Shown: piece by piece, positions 13,965-25,314 of the stretch
How the letters are laid out: each line of letters opens with the position of its first letter
Position numbering within the stretch: the stretch's first letter is position 1
Assembly: GCA_013397845.1 (NCBI GenBank)
Contig: VZTG01006780.1
Location: 1,003,693-1,067,692, forward strand
Direction of reading: 5' to 3'
DNA: 64,000 nt
DNA from: Melanocharis versteri
Taxonomy: Eukaryota > Chordata > Aves > Passeriformes > Melanocharitidae
Made by a program: the position numbers and the translations under genes
Notes under the pieces: model-generated
The model's database searches: none
Told to the model about the DNA's origin: nothing
The model's input: only the letters and a program-made list of their open reading frames with translations

Positions 13965-14323
13965 CAGAATCATAGAATGGTTTGGGTTGGAAGGGACCTT
14001 GAAGGTCATCTCATTCCAACCTCCCTGTCATGGGCAGGATACCTTCCACTAGCTTTGTTCAACCTGGTCTTTCACAGCTTCTCTGTGCAACCTGTTCCAG
14101 TGTTTCACCACCCTCACAGTAAATAATTTCTTCCTAATCTGCAATCTAAACCCGCCCTCTTTCAGTATTAAGCCATTCCGCCTTGTCCTATCACTGCATG
14201 CCCTTGGAAAAAGTCCCTCTCTGGCACTCTTGTAGCCCCATTTGGGTTCTGGAAGGCTGCTATGAGGTGTCCCCAGAGCCTTCTCTTCTTCAGGCTGAAC
14301 AAAACCTGTCTTCAGAGGAAGTT
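13965..14323 (-). mobile_element. CR1 LINE 3' fragment, antisense
   Basis: The stretch opens with AATCATAGAATGGTTTGGG and TTGGAAGGGACCTTGAAGG, the reverse complement of the avian CR1 3' terminus. It continues through the usual landmarks: CCAACCTCCCTGTCATGGGCAG, TGTTCCAGTGTTTCACCACC, CTCACAGTAAATAATTTCTTCC, TCCTATCACTGCATGCCC, and GTGTCCCCAGAGCCTTCTC followed by TTCAGGCTGAACAAAACC. The element therefore lies on the minus strand with its 3' end at the low coordinate, and is 5' truncated near 14323, as most CR1 copies are. It is comparatively well preserved. Confidence 0.93.
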
Positions 14324-15834
14324 CAGCCTTTTTTTTGAAATCTGTAACTTGGCAGATTGCCTCTCATTATTATTGAAGTGTATGGTACAATCAATATTAT
14401 ATAGCTGTTACTATACAGAAGGATTATTGTGTTCTGTAATGCATCAGATAAGCCAAATATAAAATCATGGTTTTGGTGATTTGGAAATACTTAATTTGGT
14501 TCTCTTCTCGAGAAGAGCTACCATGACCAGAAATAGACACTAGCATAGTAGGATGAAAGAATGTCCTTTGTAAGGGCTAATTTAGCTGCTTGTAGACAAT
14601 TCCGAGCCTCCAGTCACCAAAAATTGTGACATCTAGATATTTTCTGCACCAGGAATCAGGAGTTGCAGTTATCATTCTATGCCTCTTATCTCTACAAACT
14701 CCTTGATCTAGTTCAACTGGATTGGTTTTAGTTTTAGGATATGGCTCAGGCTTAGAAATACTTCATGTTGGCTGAACAAAATCTGTCATCTAAAGACATT
14801 CAGCGTAGTAGTTTTCTGTCTCTATCATATTTCTGACACCAGTGAAACTTTTAACTTTCATTTCCAACTACATTTGGAATTTGTTTCAAGGAGGAAACAA
14901 TTCTGAAACAAGAATTTAAAGAAAATCTGTCTTAAATTTATTATGCGTTCAGGGATTTGTATGAAGTAAGATAAGTGCTTTTTGTCAACCTATTCAAAGA
15001 ATCATAGATTCAGGAGAGTCTGAATAATTGATCTTTCTTTGCATGTTTGCCATATGCTTTGATGCAGGAGAAAAGATTGAACTTTGTGTCCAGCCACCTG
15101 AGCCCCTCAGCCCTCCGTGTGCTACAGCAGTTAAACTAGGTGGATGCTCAATAGCTATGTTGTTGTTTATCAGATTTTAAGTGGCTCCCTTTGCTCACAT
15201 CAGATTTAGAGTTTTTTTTCACCTTCTGATCTGAGACTCCATTTTTTCAATAAATGGTCAGTTCTGTCATACAGAATAAGATTACCAGACTGCTATGTTG
15301 TGGAGGCTGATGAAGCCCTGCTTTGTTAATGGCAGTGTAGAACATATCTCTGAAAATCTTATCTGCTACTTTTCATATAAACAATGTGTTTTGCTTTGGA
15401 AATAGTCAGACTTGAGAGGACAATATCGTAGCATATTTTGCATTACGTGTTGTCAGTAATATCTTTATTTGAACAATGTTAATGTAGTAAAAGAGAACTT
15501 AACACTAGTACATCTAGTCTAGAATTGTGTGCTAACCACTTCTTGTATTGCATTTGCTTTATCTTTTGGCTGTACAGTTGGCCAGTGCACAGTAGGTGTT
15601 TAAAGAGATCTGGAAGAAGCTGAAAAATATAATTTGTATATTTTGCCCTCTTTCTGTGGTTTAGAGTAATAGTAGTTGTAATATAATAGTGCTGCAAAAT
15701 GAATTATGGTTACAGATGTCTAATCTTTAATAAGGTGCATTGCTTTTCTTTCATAATCTGAAAAGTATTAAACACAAGGAAGGAGTGGGAGAAGAAACTG
15801 GTGGTTTTCTCATCCCTGAACTAAATACACATTG

Positions 15835-15886
15835 TTTTGGTTTTTTTTTTTTTGTTTTTTTTGGTTTGTTGTTTCTTTGGGTTTTG
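15835..15886. repeat. T-rich / (TTTG) low-complexity tract
   Basis: A run of 13 or more T is followed by GTTTTTTTTGG and TTTGTTGTTTC-type sequence. It is low-complexity DNA with no tail-bearing retrotransposon visible next to it. Confidence 0.75.
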
Positions 15887-16217
15887 TTCCATATAATCCC
15901 TCTTAACCTTTTACGTCAAAATAATTCTTTTGATATAGTTTACAATTATGGTAGCAGTGGTACTGATTAGCAGGTTTGATAATTCTGATTTTGAAATATG
16001 TAATTTTGTAGACCATAAAAATCTTTCTTATCATAAGTACAGGCATGAGAAGATAGAAGGGAAATTATTTTAGTTGTAGAAAACTGGTAGTGGTTTTGTC
16101 TCCCAAGTTAAGTAGTTAACCATTTATTCAAGAATGGTAACACTAAAAAGTAAAACATGTTCGAAGTCTGTTTCTCTTTAAGAGGTGTTCTAAAATTGGT
16201 TACACGAAACTCAATGT

Positions 16218-16571
16218 TTGAAAAGTGTTTACAGTGTCAGTTATTTTAAAAGGAATCTGAATTGCCTACATGAGATTGTTCAGCTGTTGCAACTGCACAG
16301 CTGCCTACATTACATCTGTAGATGTACTGTTAAGGCAGAGGAACAGATAATAAAATTGGGTGCTGTACGTCCGTGTAGAATATATACGTATCAGATTGAA
16401 GTGATGAACTTACCATGTTTGCCTAAGTCATCATCAGCTTCATGGGTGGTGTTTTCATTGGGAGCATGTGTCCAAATATATGAAGTAGATATAGAATCAG
16501 TAAACCTAAATTCAGCGTTTGGTCTCAGTTTTGCATCCAGTGGCATATTTCCTTTTCATAATGATAAATAA
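16218..16571. promoter_or_regulatory. Candidate regulatory segment: twin E-boxes and a near-perfect palindrome
   Basis: Two CAGCTG E-boxes lie at 16281-16286 and 16298-16303. An inverted repeat TACATCT-GT-AGATGTA follows at 16311-16326. The segment also keeps several CpG dinucleotides (about 16368-16392) in an otherwise CpG-poor region and is open for 117 codons in one + frame. The translation resembles no protein I know and lacks flanking splice sites in phase, so I favour regulatory DNA over coding sequence. This is inference. Confidence 0.25.
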
Positions 16572-17027
16572 ATTTAAAACTAAACTCATCCCTCTTTACC
16601 TCCAGTTACTGATAGGCTGAACTACTAGCTACTGAACCACTATTTCTTCAGTAATTTTCCTAGTTATTTTGTAGGGGCACATGTACATGGGACAACCTGT
16701 CTGATCCTATAGTTTGGTATTTTGGAAGTATTTTTGTGATCTGGGCATGAACTGGCATCTAAAGGCTTATTTATTTATGTGATTTAATGAAAATATCATC
16801 TATTGACACTTTGTGTATGTTGATAGTTGTGAAATGGGGATAGATAGAACAATGTAGTTTGGCCATAAACATACCATATATTCAGAAACTAATGCAGACA
16901 AAAAATGTGTAGCAGTAAATTTGATCTGATAAAATATGTATGGCATGATATAACTTTTTCACAGAAAACATGGTGCGCATTTGGTGCGAAGAAAATTGTT
17001 TACACAAGCTGAACTATATTAGACAAA

Positions 17028-17370
17028 TCACAGAATTGTTGAAATGGAGAGGCACCTCTTGAGATCCCATAGTCAACCACCCCTGCTTATAGGTCAAGGC
17101 CACTTGGATTTTAAATATCTTCGAGTGTGGAAACACCCAGGAGGAGAGTCTGGCTCCCTTTCATGCCCCCAGTTAGGCATTGGTGAGATCCCCTCTGAGC
17201 CTTCTCCTCTTCAGGATGAGTAACTCCAGCCCCCTCAGCTTTTCCTCACGTGAAAGATGCTTCAATCCCTCAGTCATTTTGGTGGCACTTCTCTGGATTT
17301 GCTCCTATAGTTCCATGTCATTCTTCTACTGGGGGAATACAGAACACAATACTCCAGATGGAATGAGGGA
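17028..17370 (-). mobile_element. CR1 LINE 3' fragment, antisense, internally deleted
   Basis: The low-coordinate end AATCACAGAATTGTTGAAATGG with GGCACCTCTTGAGATC matches the reverse complement of a CR1 3' end. The copy then jumps from TGTGGAAACACCC (about 17128-17140) directly to GGAGAGTCTGGCTCCC, omitting the middle part normally found between them. It continues with GATCCCCTCTGAGCCTTCTC, CTCAGCTTTTCCTCACGTG, CTCTGGATTTGCTCC and AATACTCCAGATGG. The deletion is inferred from general knowledge of CR1 order. Confidence 0.85.
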
Positions 17371-18879
17371 ATGATGATGGAATTTTAGCTCTAACCAGTA
17401 AGTGAAAAATAACTAGCTAGGAATGCTGATAGGCACATACCATTTTTGTCAATAGGGATGTAATATATTCAGTTATTCTGTATGGTGTTTGATGTCTCAA
17501 ATACACCTTTTCAATCTCCAAATTGTTATCCTTTATTTCCTCTATAAGAAGAATTAAAATATACTTAGGTATAAATAAAATATGGAGTTGCTTTATCTTC
17601 CAAGGCATGTGTGCTTCAGTTTTGGAATGGCCCATAGTCTTAATAATTCTATCACCTGCCACCTGAGTGAAAAGGTCATGGGGTAAGTGAACCAATGTTT
17701 TGCTTTAAAGTTATTGGATCAAAGACTACAAAATACTAGTAATGCTATGAGTTGTTTGTTTGTGTTTGTAAAATCATACCAGTCTGCAGAGTTGGTCTTC
17801 CCAGTCTGGTTCCCTTCTGACTGCCATAAATCTGGCAGGACTGATCAGCTCAGGAAGAGGGCTATTTTGGTTCCTAAAGACAGTGAGCCAAAAAAATATC
17901 TATGCAATGTTATGTCTCTCTGCACTGTGCTACACAAAGTCTGTGGTTCTGGAAAGATTTATTAGTTTGTTTGAATCTTTTCATCTAGCTTACTGGAGCT
18001 TGGAAAGAAGTAAGACTCTCTCACCTCTTCAGATGCTGTATCACTCTAAATAATAAAGAGATAACAGTAAGAAGCACAAGTTGACTACTTGTGAAAGCAT
18101 TAGTGAGGTCCTTCAAAATAGAAGTCAAGGTAAAATAACATGCATGTTAATAAAATGGAAAAGCTTACTGGCGTGCATTTTGGGTTAGCTGCTTTGGAGA
18201 GGGAATAGGGGAGGAAAAAGAGGGAGTATTGGCAGGTTGGGTAGGATAGTTAGGATCAAGAACTGGAGAGTAATGAGTCTTAGAAGGGAAAGAGACGGCT
18301 AATTGAAAAAAAAAATTGGGAGAAGCTAGTGTTAAACTTTCTTTCCCTAGCCCTCAGCAAAAGCAGTAAAAGTAGTATTTATTTTCTCTTTGAGGAAGAG
18401 GCTGATGTGCCACTGGTGCTAACTAAACAGATGTAAGAAAAAACAACAAATGCCTTAATAACCAAATAAAAAGAATTGAAAGAAAGTTGTTGGGAGGGAG
18501 GGGGGAAAGGATGCACGCAATCCTGATTCCTTAATTAATGTAATCTAATTTACTTCAGTAAAATGATTTGTATGCTATTGTTTTATACAAAGTGAAGGAT
18601 TACAGTGAATTATCTTAATTGAAATCCTTTGTTTCTGGCTCATGCAGAAAAAGACTTCTAATAAAATATTTGAAATAATTAAGAATTAATGCAAATACTT
18701 TTGAAGATAAACTGCAGAATGGGTCAAAAACATATCGTATGAGCTTGTTTCTTGTTACTAATAGAACCGTGCAGGATGAGTGAGAAAGTTGGAAAAGAGA
18801 GTTATGCATTTGTGAAGGAGAGACTTCTCAGAGAAAATTGGAGAAACAGAACATGGAACAACATGGGAAAATGAGAAAT
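17371..18879. other. Gene-free unique DNA
   Basis: No coding exon, RNA gene or repeat family is recognised. A purine-rich patch occurs at about 18180-18310. The boundary with the CR1 element on the right is approximate. Confidence 0.5.
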
Positions 18880-20488
18880 GAAAAAAATTCAAGAATTTGA
18901 GAATGGTTCAGGGAGATCCAAAACCATTCTGTAATTAAAGCTGGTGAAGGATGTGAAGGGCAGTGAAAAACCTGTTGCAAATACATAAGGAGTAGAAGGA
19001 ATGCTAGGGAAAACGTGAGCCCACTGATAGTGGGGTAGGGGTTCTGGTGAAAACAGACACAGTTTTCACTTCAGTCTTTGCTGGTAAGACTGGCCTTCCA
19101 GAATCCCAAACGGTGTGGAGCAAGGAAGACTTACCCTCAGTGGAGGGTAATTAAATTGAGGGGTATTTAAACAAACTGAGCATAAAGAAGTCCATGGGAC
19201 TTGATGGAATGCACCCATGAATACTGATGGAGCTGACTGATGTCAGTGTGAGGGCACTCTTGATTTTCTTCAAAAGGTCATGCAATTTGGAGAGGTTCCT
19301 GAGGACTGGAGGAAAGTCTATGTCCAAGGAGAGTCTGGGGAAGTACAGATAAATAAGCCTTGCTTGTCCCTGTGATGGTGGTAGAGCAAGTGATCCTGGA
19401 GGGTATTTCCAGGTACATGAAGGACGAGAATACTATTGGGAGTAATGAGCATGAATTTAAGCATGGAAAATCCTGCTTAACTCACCTGACATCCTTCTAT
19501 GATGAAATGGATGGCCTTGATAGATGGACAGTGAAATAGACTGAAAGCTGGCTGAACTGCCAGATTTAGAGAGTTGTGATCAGCAGCACCAGCTCCAGTG
19601 GAAGGCCAGTGGTGTACCCTAGGGACTGATGATGGGTTCAACACTGTTTAATGTCTTTGTTCAGTGACCTCGTTGCAGGGACTGAGCACACCCTCAGCGA
19701 GTTTCCTGATGATACAAAACCAGGAGGTGTGGTTGATATCCCAGGCTATTGGGCTGCCATCCAGAGGGACTTCAACAAAATGAAGAGTGGGCAGAGGAGG
19801 ACATTCCCAGTTCAAAAAAGGACAATGCCAATTCCTGCAGCTGGGGAGAAATGACCCCAAGAACCAGCACGCACTGGAGGTCAGCCACCTGCAAAGAGCA
19901 CTGCGGAAAGGGACCTGGGGGCTTGGGAGGACAGCAAGCAGAACACGAGCCAGCAAAGTGTCCTTGTGGCAGCACTGGTGAGGCCACACCTGGGATACTT
20001 TGAGCAGTTCTGGGTTTCCCAGTACAAGAGAAATAAGGATATATTGCAGAGCATCCAGTGCAGGTCATAAAGAAGGTTAAGGGACTGGAGCATTTTTCAT
20101 ACAGTGAGATGCTGAGAGAGCTGGAACTGTTTGGCTTAGAGAAGGCTCGGGAAGATCTCATCAGTGTATAAATTCTTGAAGGGAGGGTGGAAAGATGGAG
20201 CCGGGGTACTTTCAGTGGTGCCCAGTGGCAGGACAAGAGCTCATGGGCGTAATTTGAAATACGTGAAATTCCATCTGAACATAAGAAAAGGCTTCTACTA
20301 TGAGGGTGGTTGGGCTCTGGAACCATCTTACAGGAGAGGTTGTGGATTCTCCATCCTTGAAGATATTTAAAACCTGACTGGACATGGCCATGAGCAGCTA
20401 ATCTATCTGACCCAGTTTGAGCAGGGGGGTTGGGGTAGAAAATCTCCAGTGGTCCCTCCCAGCCTCAAAGACTCTGTGTGATTCTGAC
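18880..20488 (+). mobile_element. CR1 LINE, long 5'-truncated copy with ORF2 remnant
   Basis: About 1.6 kb matches the order of avian CR1 in sense orientation. It begins with GAGAATGGTTCAGGGAGATC, passes through the CAGTCTTTGCTGGTAAGAC block (about 19073) and the reverse transcriptase-region remnants, where 19640-19800 reads in one frame as a broken CR1 ORF2 piece containing a degraded DD-type stretch (FPDDTKPGG). It then reaches the 3' region AAGGCTTCTACTATGAGGG, CTCCATCCTTGAAGATATT and the CTCTGTGTGATTCTG terminus. Stops and frameshifts make it dead. Several minus-strand open frames here (for example 19772-20326) are antisense shadows of this element. Confidence 0.92.
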
Positions 20489-20934
20489 AACACAGGAAAA
20501 GGGAAGAAATGGATGTATATTTTGCAAGCAGAAAAAAAGCTAGAACATATTGATAAATTCCATTAATTAAAACATTAAGTCAAGGTCACCTGCAGGTCTT
20601 TCTTAATCAAGTTGTAGGGGAAATGCTCAGGTCGTTCATTCCTTGGTTAGTGAGCTTAGGTAGAAGGGCAATAGACATCAGAATATTTTTCAGGCTCAGT
20701 TAATTAGGAGCAGAAAAGATTTAATGAGGTTTTAGAAGCATTTTTCAGGGTCAAAATTGATTGTCTAGGAAATCTATGAGAGCTTTGAATTTTGTGAAAC
20801 TGGCCGTGCTGTAATATTTTTTACCCTGTCTATGCAAGGTCTAAGTTTTTGTTTACAGTAAATTTTAGTCTTAAAATATTGCTAATATGATACAGATGAC
20901 CACTTGTTATATTTGATCTTCTCTTGGGTAGCCT

Positions 20935-21175
20935 GTCACATCCACTCCTATCTAAAAAACGCAGGCAGCTTAAAATAATCTCTTGCAGGCTGACCTGGTC
21001 TGGTTATTAACCAGCACACTCTGAGCCCTGTCTGTTTGCAAAGTTGAGGGGGGAGGAGGGGGCAAGAGGCGAGGAAGCATCTAGTTTCAAAAATAGAAAC
21101 CCCACAAGTACTCTAATTATCTTTTATGCTCCTCTAAAAAGCCATTCATTTGCTGTGAATATCATTCAAATTCTT
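20935..21175. promoter_or_regulatory. Candidate regulatory segment: HNF1-like palindrome beside a G-rich tract
   Basis: CTGGTTA-T-TAACCAG at 21000-21014 is a perfect inverted repeat with 7-bp arms and a one-base centre. It resembles the palindromic HNF1 homeodomain site. A G-rich stretch follows at about 21046-21075 (runs of 6, 2 and 5 G, then AGG and GAGG), which could fold as a two-layer G-quadruplex. The mixed composition contrasts with the AT-rich surroundings. Function is inferred only. Confidence 0.25.
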
Positions 21176-23170
21176 CGTAGTTTTTAGCTGATAGGCTTTC
21201 TTTTCCAGTTTTTTTCTTTTGTTTTGCCATCTCACTCCTGTCATTTAGCCTAGTAACCCGATTTGCTGCTGTGTCGAATTCATCTCTGTGAATGGAGTGT
21301 GTACTTTGTCTTGCAGTGCAGTCTGTGAGGAGAGGGAAGGAGGAATACAAACTTTTCCCAGGTCCTCTACTTCATCTAGTGTCTGCTTGTATACAGTTTT
21401 TCTGTTTTTCCTTACTTGCAAATACAAGAAAGTGAAATGGATGGAAAGAAATCATATTTTAAAACTAAATAAAAAGAAAACATTTATTCCTGGAATTTCT
21501 TGAGGTTTTTTGGCCATATTTAAGACCAGTGATGTTAACTGCTATGGACAGCTTCAGGAAAGGCAGGGCTATATGCCGTCAGATGCTGAAGATCAAAGTC
21601 CACTGCAGCAACAAAATTTTCTTAAAAATATAAACTAAATTTGTAAACATTTTTTGAAGTGGCTATTTCTAAGGGGGATGGGAACACATATTTCCATTTC
21701 ATGTACTGTTTGTTAAGCATGTATGCTGACTCCTTAGAAGAAAAGATAAGTTGAGACATTTCTGTATGTGACATCCTTTCTTTTGTCATTTGTCTCTTGG
21801 AGATTATTGAAAAGTGACCTTTGTTATTGTTTATGATATTAACAGCTAATTATGTTTAGGCGACTGATGGATTAGATAGACTATTTCTGCTTTGCCTTTC
21901 TTGATTTTTCAGTTGTCTCTAAATCACAAATCAGAGATATTTACTTAATGTCTCTTACTTAGGGATTGATGTTATGGCTGTATCATGCTTAGAAACCAGA
22001 TACAAAGAATGTGACTTTGATTTTTGGCTCTATTTTCATCTTTCCCTAAAGTAGGATTTTTTTTTTTAGGAAGAGAATGTTTAGAAATTTCTTCTTGTGC
22101 GTTTTTGGAATTTAGAATACACCTGTAAATGGATTTCTTTGGGGGTTTTTTACCTGTTTTATTCTCTTTGGCAAGCCTTCTTTTTAGAATTTTGAAGGTT
22201 GGAGTGGGCTGCAGGTTTAATTCAAAACCATTTCCTAAGGACAGATAAACTGAGGGCATAGTCCAGCCCTTTTGCTTTACATATGCTAATTATTAGATAA
22301 CATCTGGCAGTTGGTAGCTTTGTCTGAGCAGGAGGAAGAGTGTGGATTATATGACAGCTGAATGCATTTCAGCTAACTTTGTCCCCAGGGCAGCCAGAAT
22401 TTACAGTACTTTTAGATTTAATAAGGTAAACTTAGGTCCTCTCTTACTTTGCATTTGATATAGTTTGACATAGAAACAGTGTTCCTAAACTAGAAATAAG
22501 CAATTAAAAGACTTTGTATTTCTCAAATAGGTTAGTGTTTGCAACCATGACAGATTTCAAGTTAATGTAGTATGGTATTACTGGATGGAGTAGGAAGGAA
22601 ATTTGCTCTATCATAGGATTATTATCACTATGAGGAGTTGTTGGGATTGACATTTTGTGTAGCTAAAAAGTTAAAATTAAGGCTTTTTTGAAATTGATTT
22701 TTATTTTTTGGGGTGTTAGCAGAGCATCTCTTCAAGGAAGTAACTGTGAAAATATAAAAGCTGACAAACTGCATACTGAAATGATGATGTGGTTGACAAG
22801 TGTGTTTAATTAAGATGATTTTTGCCTTGAACCTCCATGTTTGTATTCCTGTTGCCCTTGTATTTTTTTGTTATTAAGTTCACACAGGAAGCTAAAATGG
22901 AGTTCTCCATTGTTTTAGGTGTGTGTGTACTATGGGGATGTGAGCATAGCTTCTAGAACTGTGTACTAAAGCAATTACTTCATTGTTGGAAGCTTTGGGT
23001 TTCCTGGTCTCTCATCTCTTTGTGAATATCAAGGTGAAGTGGATAATGTAGTATTAATGCTTCACTCCTCTGGTTGAATTGAAATTATTTTGAGGTTTGT
23101 TTTTTTCATCTTTTACTGTAGTGCTGAGTGAAAAAAATCTTAACTAAACCGGGTTGGGGTTTTATATAGT

Positions 23171-23204
23171 TATTTATTTGTTTGTTTGTTTGTTTGTTTG
23201 TTTA
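23171..23204. repeat. (TTTG)n microsatellite
   Basis: TATTTATTTG is followed by about seven uninterrupted TTTG units. This is a simple tetranucleotide repeat, likely polymorphic in length. Confidence 0.92.
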
Positions 23205-23833
23205 GCTTTCTTCTGTGAGAAAAATGAGTTTCTCATACTAACCCCTCAGTGCTGGCCATAAGATAAATGGATGAGTGATGAGGTGGAGAGAAGGTTTTCC
23301 CCACCTTCTTCCAGCCCTGTGCTGCCAATGTTAACATACATCTTAGGTTTCCTAACAAACAGATTTAGTTTTTTTAAATTACTCTTATTGACTTCTAAAT
23401 GTCAGCTTGGACTAAAATATACTTCCTGTCTCTTTTCAACCCTTGATAACCATGCTGATTTACATGCAGGCACAGCAATCCCCATTTCTTAGATTCAGTT
23501 GTTACCACCTTGATGCTCTGTCCTTTTTACACAGTATTTCCTTGAAGTATTCAGCCCAGAAACTGCCCAGCTATGTTGGGTATGCTGCTCAGTGAAGATT
23601 TTACTAAAATCCTTTTTTACTTGTCTTCTCTGGGTAGCAGAGGCAGAGCTAAACACAGTGTAAACAGATGTTTCTCTATTTATGTTTAAATTATAGAATG
23701 TAGTCAAATTACCTTGTTTCATAGCACTGGAAAGACATAGGCTCTGGAAAAAGGCCTTAATGTTGAAGGCTATCTGTACAATGGATTGGGGGTGAGTGGT
23801 TGGAGTTTTTTAAGCACTTTTAGTTTTTGTCAC

Positions 23834-23940
23834 TGTCCTGGTTTAGGGCAAAATTATGGAGGAAAACCTCCAGCAAAGCAAATTCAAGGGGCCCCTTCCC
23901 CCCACCTTATAAAAAATGTCTTTACAGAAGCGGGACAGAA
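23834..23940 (+). mobile_element. Possible 5' end of an ERV LTR
   Basis: TGTCCTGGTTTAGGGCAAAA at 23834, followed by GGAGGAAAACCTCCAGC and AAGGGGCCCCTTCCCCCC, resembles the 5' end of LTRs found in bird genomes, many of which begin TGTCCTGGTTT. I cannot find a matching CA terminus, a polyadenylation motif with clear LTR context or a target-site duplication, so this would be a truncated remnant. The call rests on recalled family resemblance and is tentative. Confidence 0.45.
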
Positions 23941-24619
23941 AAGTCTGGATGTATTCTATGGATGAATCTTTGTAGGATATTATTCATACTTGCTTTATTC
24001 TGTAGCATGCTACCTTCTTTATTCAATTGTTATGAAATCAGCTTATTAATTGAATCGGAAGACATCTGGTTTTGATACTGATTCATGTTTAAAAAAGTCT
24101 TTCGGTTGACCACATATGTGGTCTGTCAAGTGGTAGTCATTCCTTCTCTGGAAGCAAACATTTCCAGTAAAGTGCCTCCTACACGTCCATTGCCCAGACT
24201 CAGGATCTGCTTCTGTTATCTTGTCTGTAATTATTAGATGTTGATTATAGCTAGAGCTGTGAAGATTTTTTGGTTTTCCTATTGTGTGAATAATTTAGTT
24301 TCTAAGTGTTCCTGTATTTGGTGAGGGTGGAGGATGCAAACTTTCCTCTAGATGCCTTCCCACTTCATACTAGCCAGTTGCTTGGCAGTTTCAGTATTTC
24401 TCTGGCACATTGATTGCTGAGGTTCCATTTTGTAGATTTTTTTTGCACTAAGATTTAGTTTACTTTCCTGTGTTAAATAGAGATGTGAGAGCTTATTTCT
24501 TACTGGAATCTAAATGATATTGCAACAAGACAGGAACGCATAGATAAAAATGTTACTTAGAAGGTAAGCTGTATACTGAACAGACTGTACTCATTTTTTA
24601 ATAAAAGAAACTTTTTTCT

Positions 24620-24706
24620 AAAAAAAAAATCAAAATCCCTCCCCCTGAAAAAGCAAACCAACCGACCCACAAACAAAAAGACCCAACACAAAACCCAACC
24701 CTAACA
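24620..24706. repeat. A/C-rich low-complexity tract
   Basis: An A-run leads into CCCTCCCCCTG, then AACCAACCGACCCAC and ACCCAACACAAAACCCAACC. One strand is nearly free of T and G over about 85 bp. Confidence 0.75.
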
Positions 24707-25080
24707 GTACCGAAAGAAGTCAAACACAAATTTTTATCTTTCTCTGAGTATTTCAGAGTAGGAAGATGTTTGCTGTGTTGTACTTTGTAGCCGTATTGGA
24801 TAATTTTTTCTGTATTTGTAGTTTGGTTCTACAGTTTCCACAAAGCTGCTTTTCACCAGTGGACTCAGAATTTTTATGTTAATGTGTACTTTTTGCCCAG
24901 TTACTTCACACTGTCACTGGGGTTCTGTAGAGTTCAATGGAAATAATGCCTGTCTTGTTTAGCTTAAGCACAATATGCTACTATAGTAGTTTCACCCAAC
25001 TTTTTTTTTATGTGCAAAGCAGTTTGCATCATGCATTGAATCCTATCTCGTTCAAATGTATAGTCATTGTATGTGTGGGA

Positions 25081-25116
25081 ACAATTAATTGTATGTCAGC
25101 AAATTGAATTCAATTT
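25081..25116. other. Two adjacent perfect palindromes
   Basis: ACAATTAATTGT (25081-25092) is a perfect 12-bp palindrome around a homeodomain-type TTAATTAA-like core. Eight bases later AAATTGAATTCAATTT (25101-25116) is a perfect 16-bp palindrome. A CACGTG E-box lies just beyond at 25134-25139. The spacing suggests a dimer-binding regulatory segment, although AT-rich DNA makes palindromes likelier by chance. Confidence 0.6.
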
Positions 25117-25314
25117 TCATGTGTTTGTTTAATCACGTGCTTTTTTCTAGCTTAGTTACAAATGTTGCTGATATCTGCTTGAAAAACTAGGTTTATTAAA
25201 ATTTGTTTAAGAGATTCAGCAAATGCTCCTTAGAATTATAACTTGTTTGAGAACCAAATGTAAAAAGAACTCTTACATTAGGATGCTTTCTCCAGTCTTT
25301 GTTGGGAGCAGGGG

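Larger units (their letters stand above)
14324..17027. other. Gene-free unique DNA with a candidate regulatory segment
   Basis: No exon or RNA gene is supported. The stretch contains a poly-T/TTTG tract at 15835-15886 and a motif-dense segment near 16218-16571, described separately. The remainder is AT-rich sequence in which I recognise nothing. Confidence 0.5.
20489..23833. other. Gene-free unique DNA with candidate regulatory segment and (TTTG)n
   Basis: No exon or RNA gene is supported. The stretch includes a candidate regulatory segment at 20935-21175 and a TTTG microsatellite at 23171-23204. Otherwise it is AT-rich sequence without recognisable elements. Confidence 0.5.
23941..25314. 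other. Gene-free unique DNA with palindromes
   Basis: No exon is supported. The stretch holds an A/C-rich low-complexity tract at 24620-24706 and two perfect palindromes at 25081-25116, described separately. Nothing else is recognised. Confidence 0.5.

Noticed and set aside
14996..15035. Short AATCATAGATTCAGGAG stretch resembling a CR1 3' end
   Set aside because: Only about 15 bases match and the expected following blocks are absent.
19772..20326. 184-codon open frame on the minus strand
   Set aside because: It is antisense to the 3' half of the CR1 element at 18880-20488. Its length reflects the element's composition, not a gene.
23171..23204. TTTG array as a CRISPR-like or functional repeat
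   Set aside because: It is a plain tetranucleotide microsatellite with no spacers, in vertebrate DNA.
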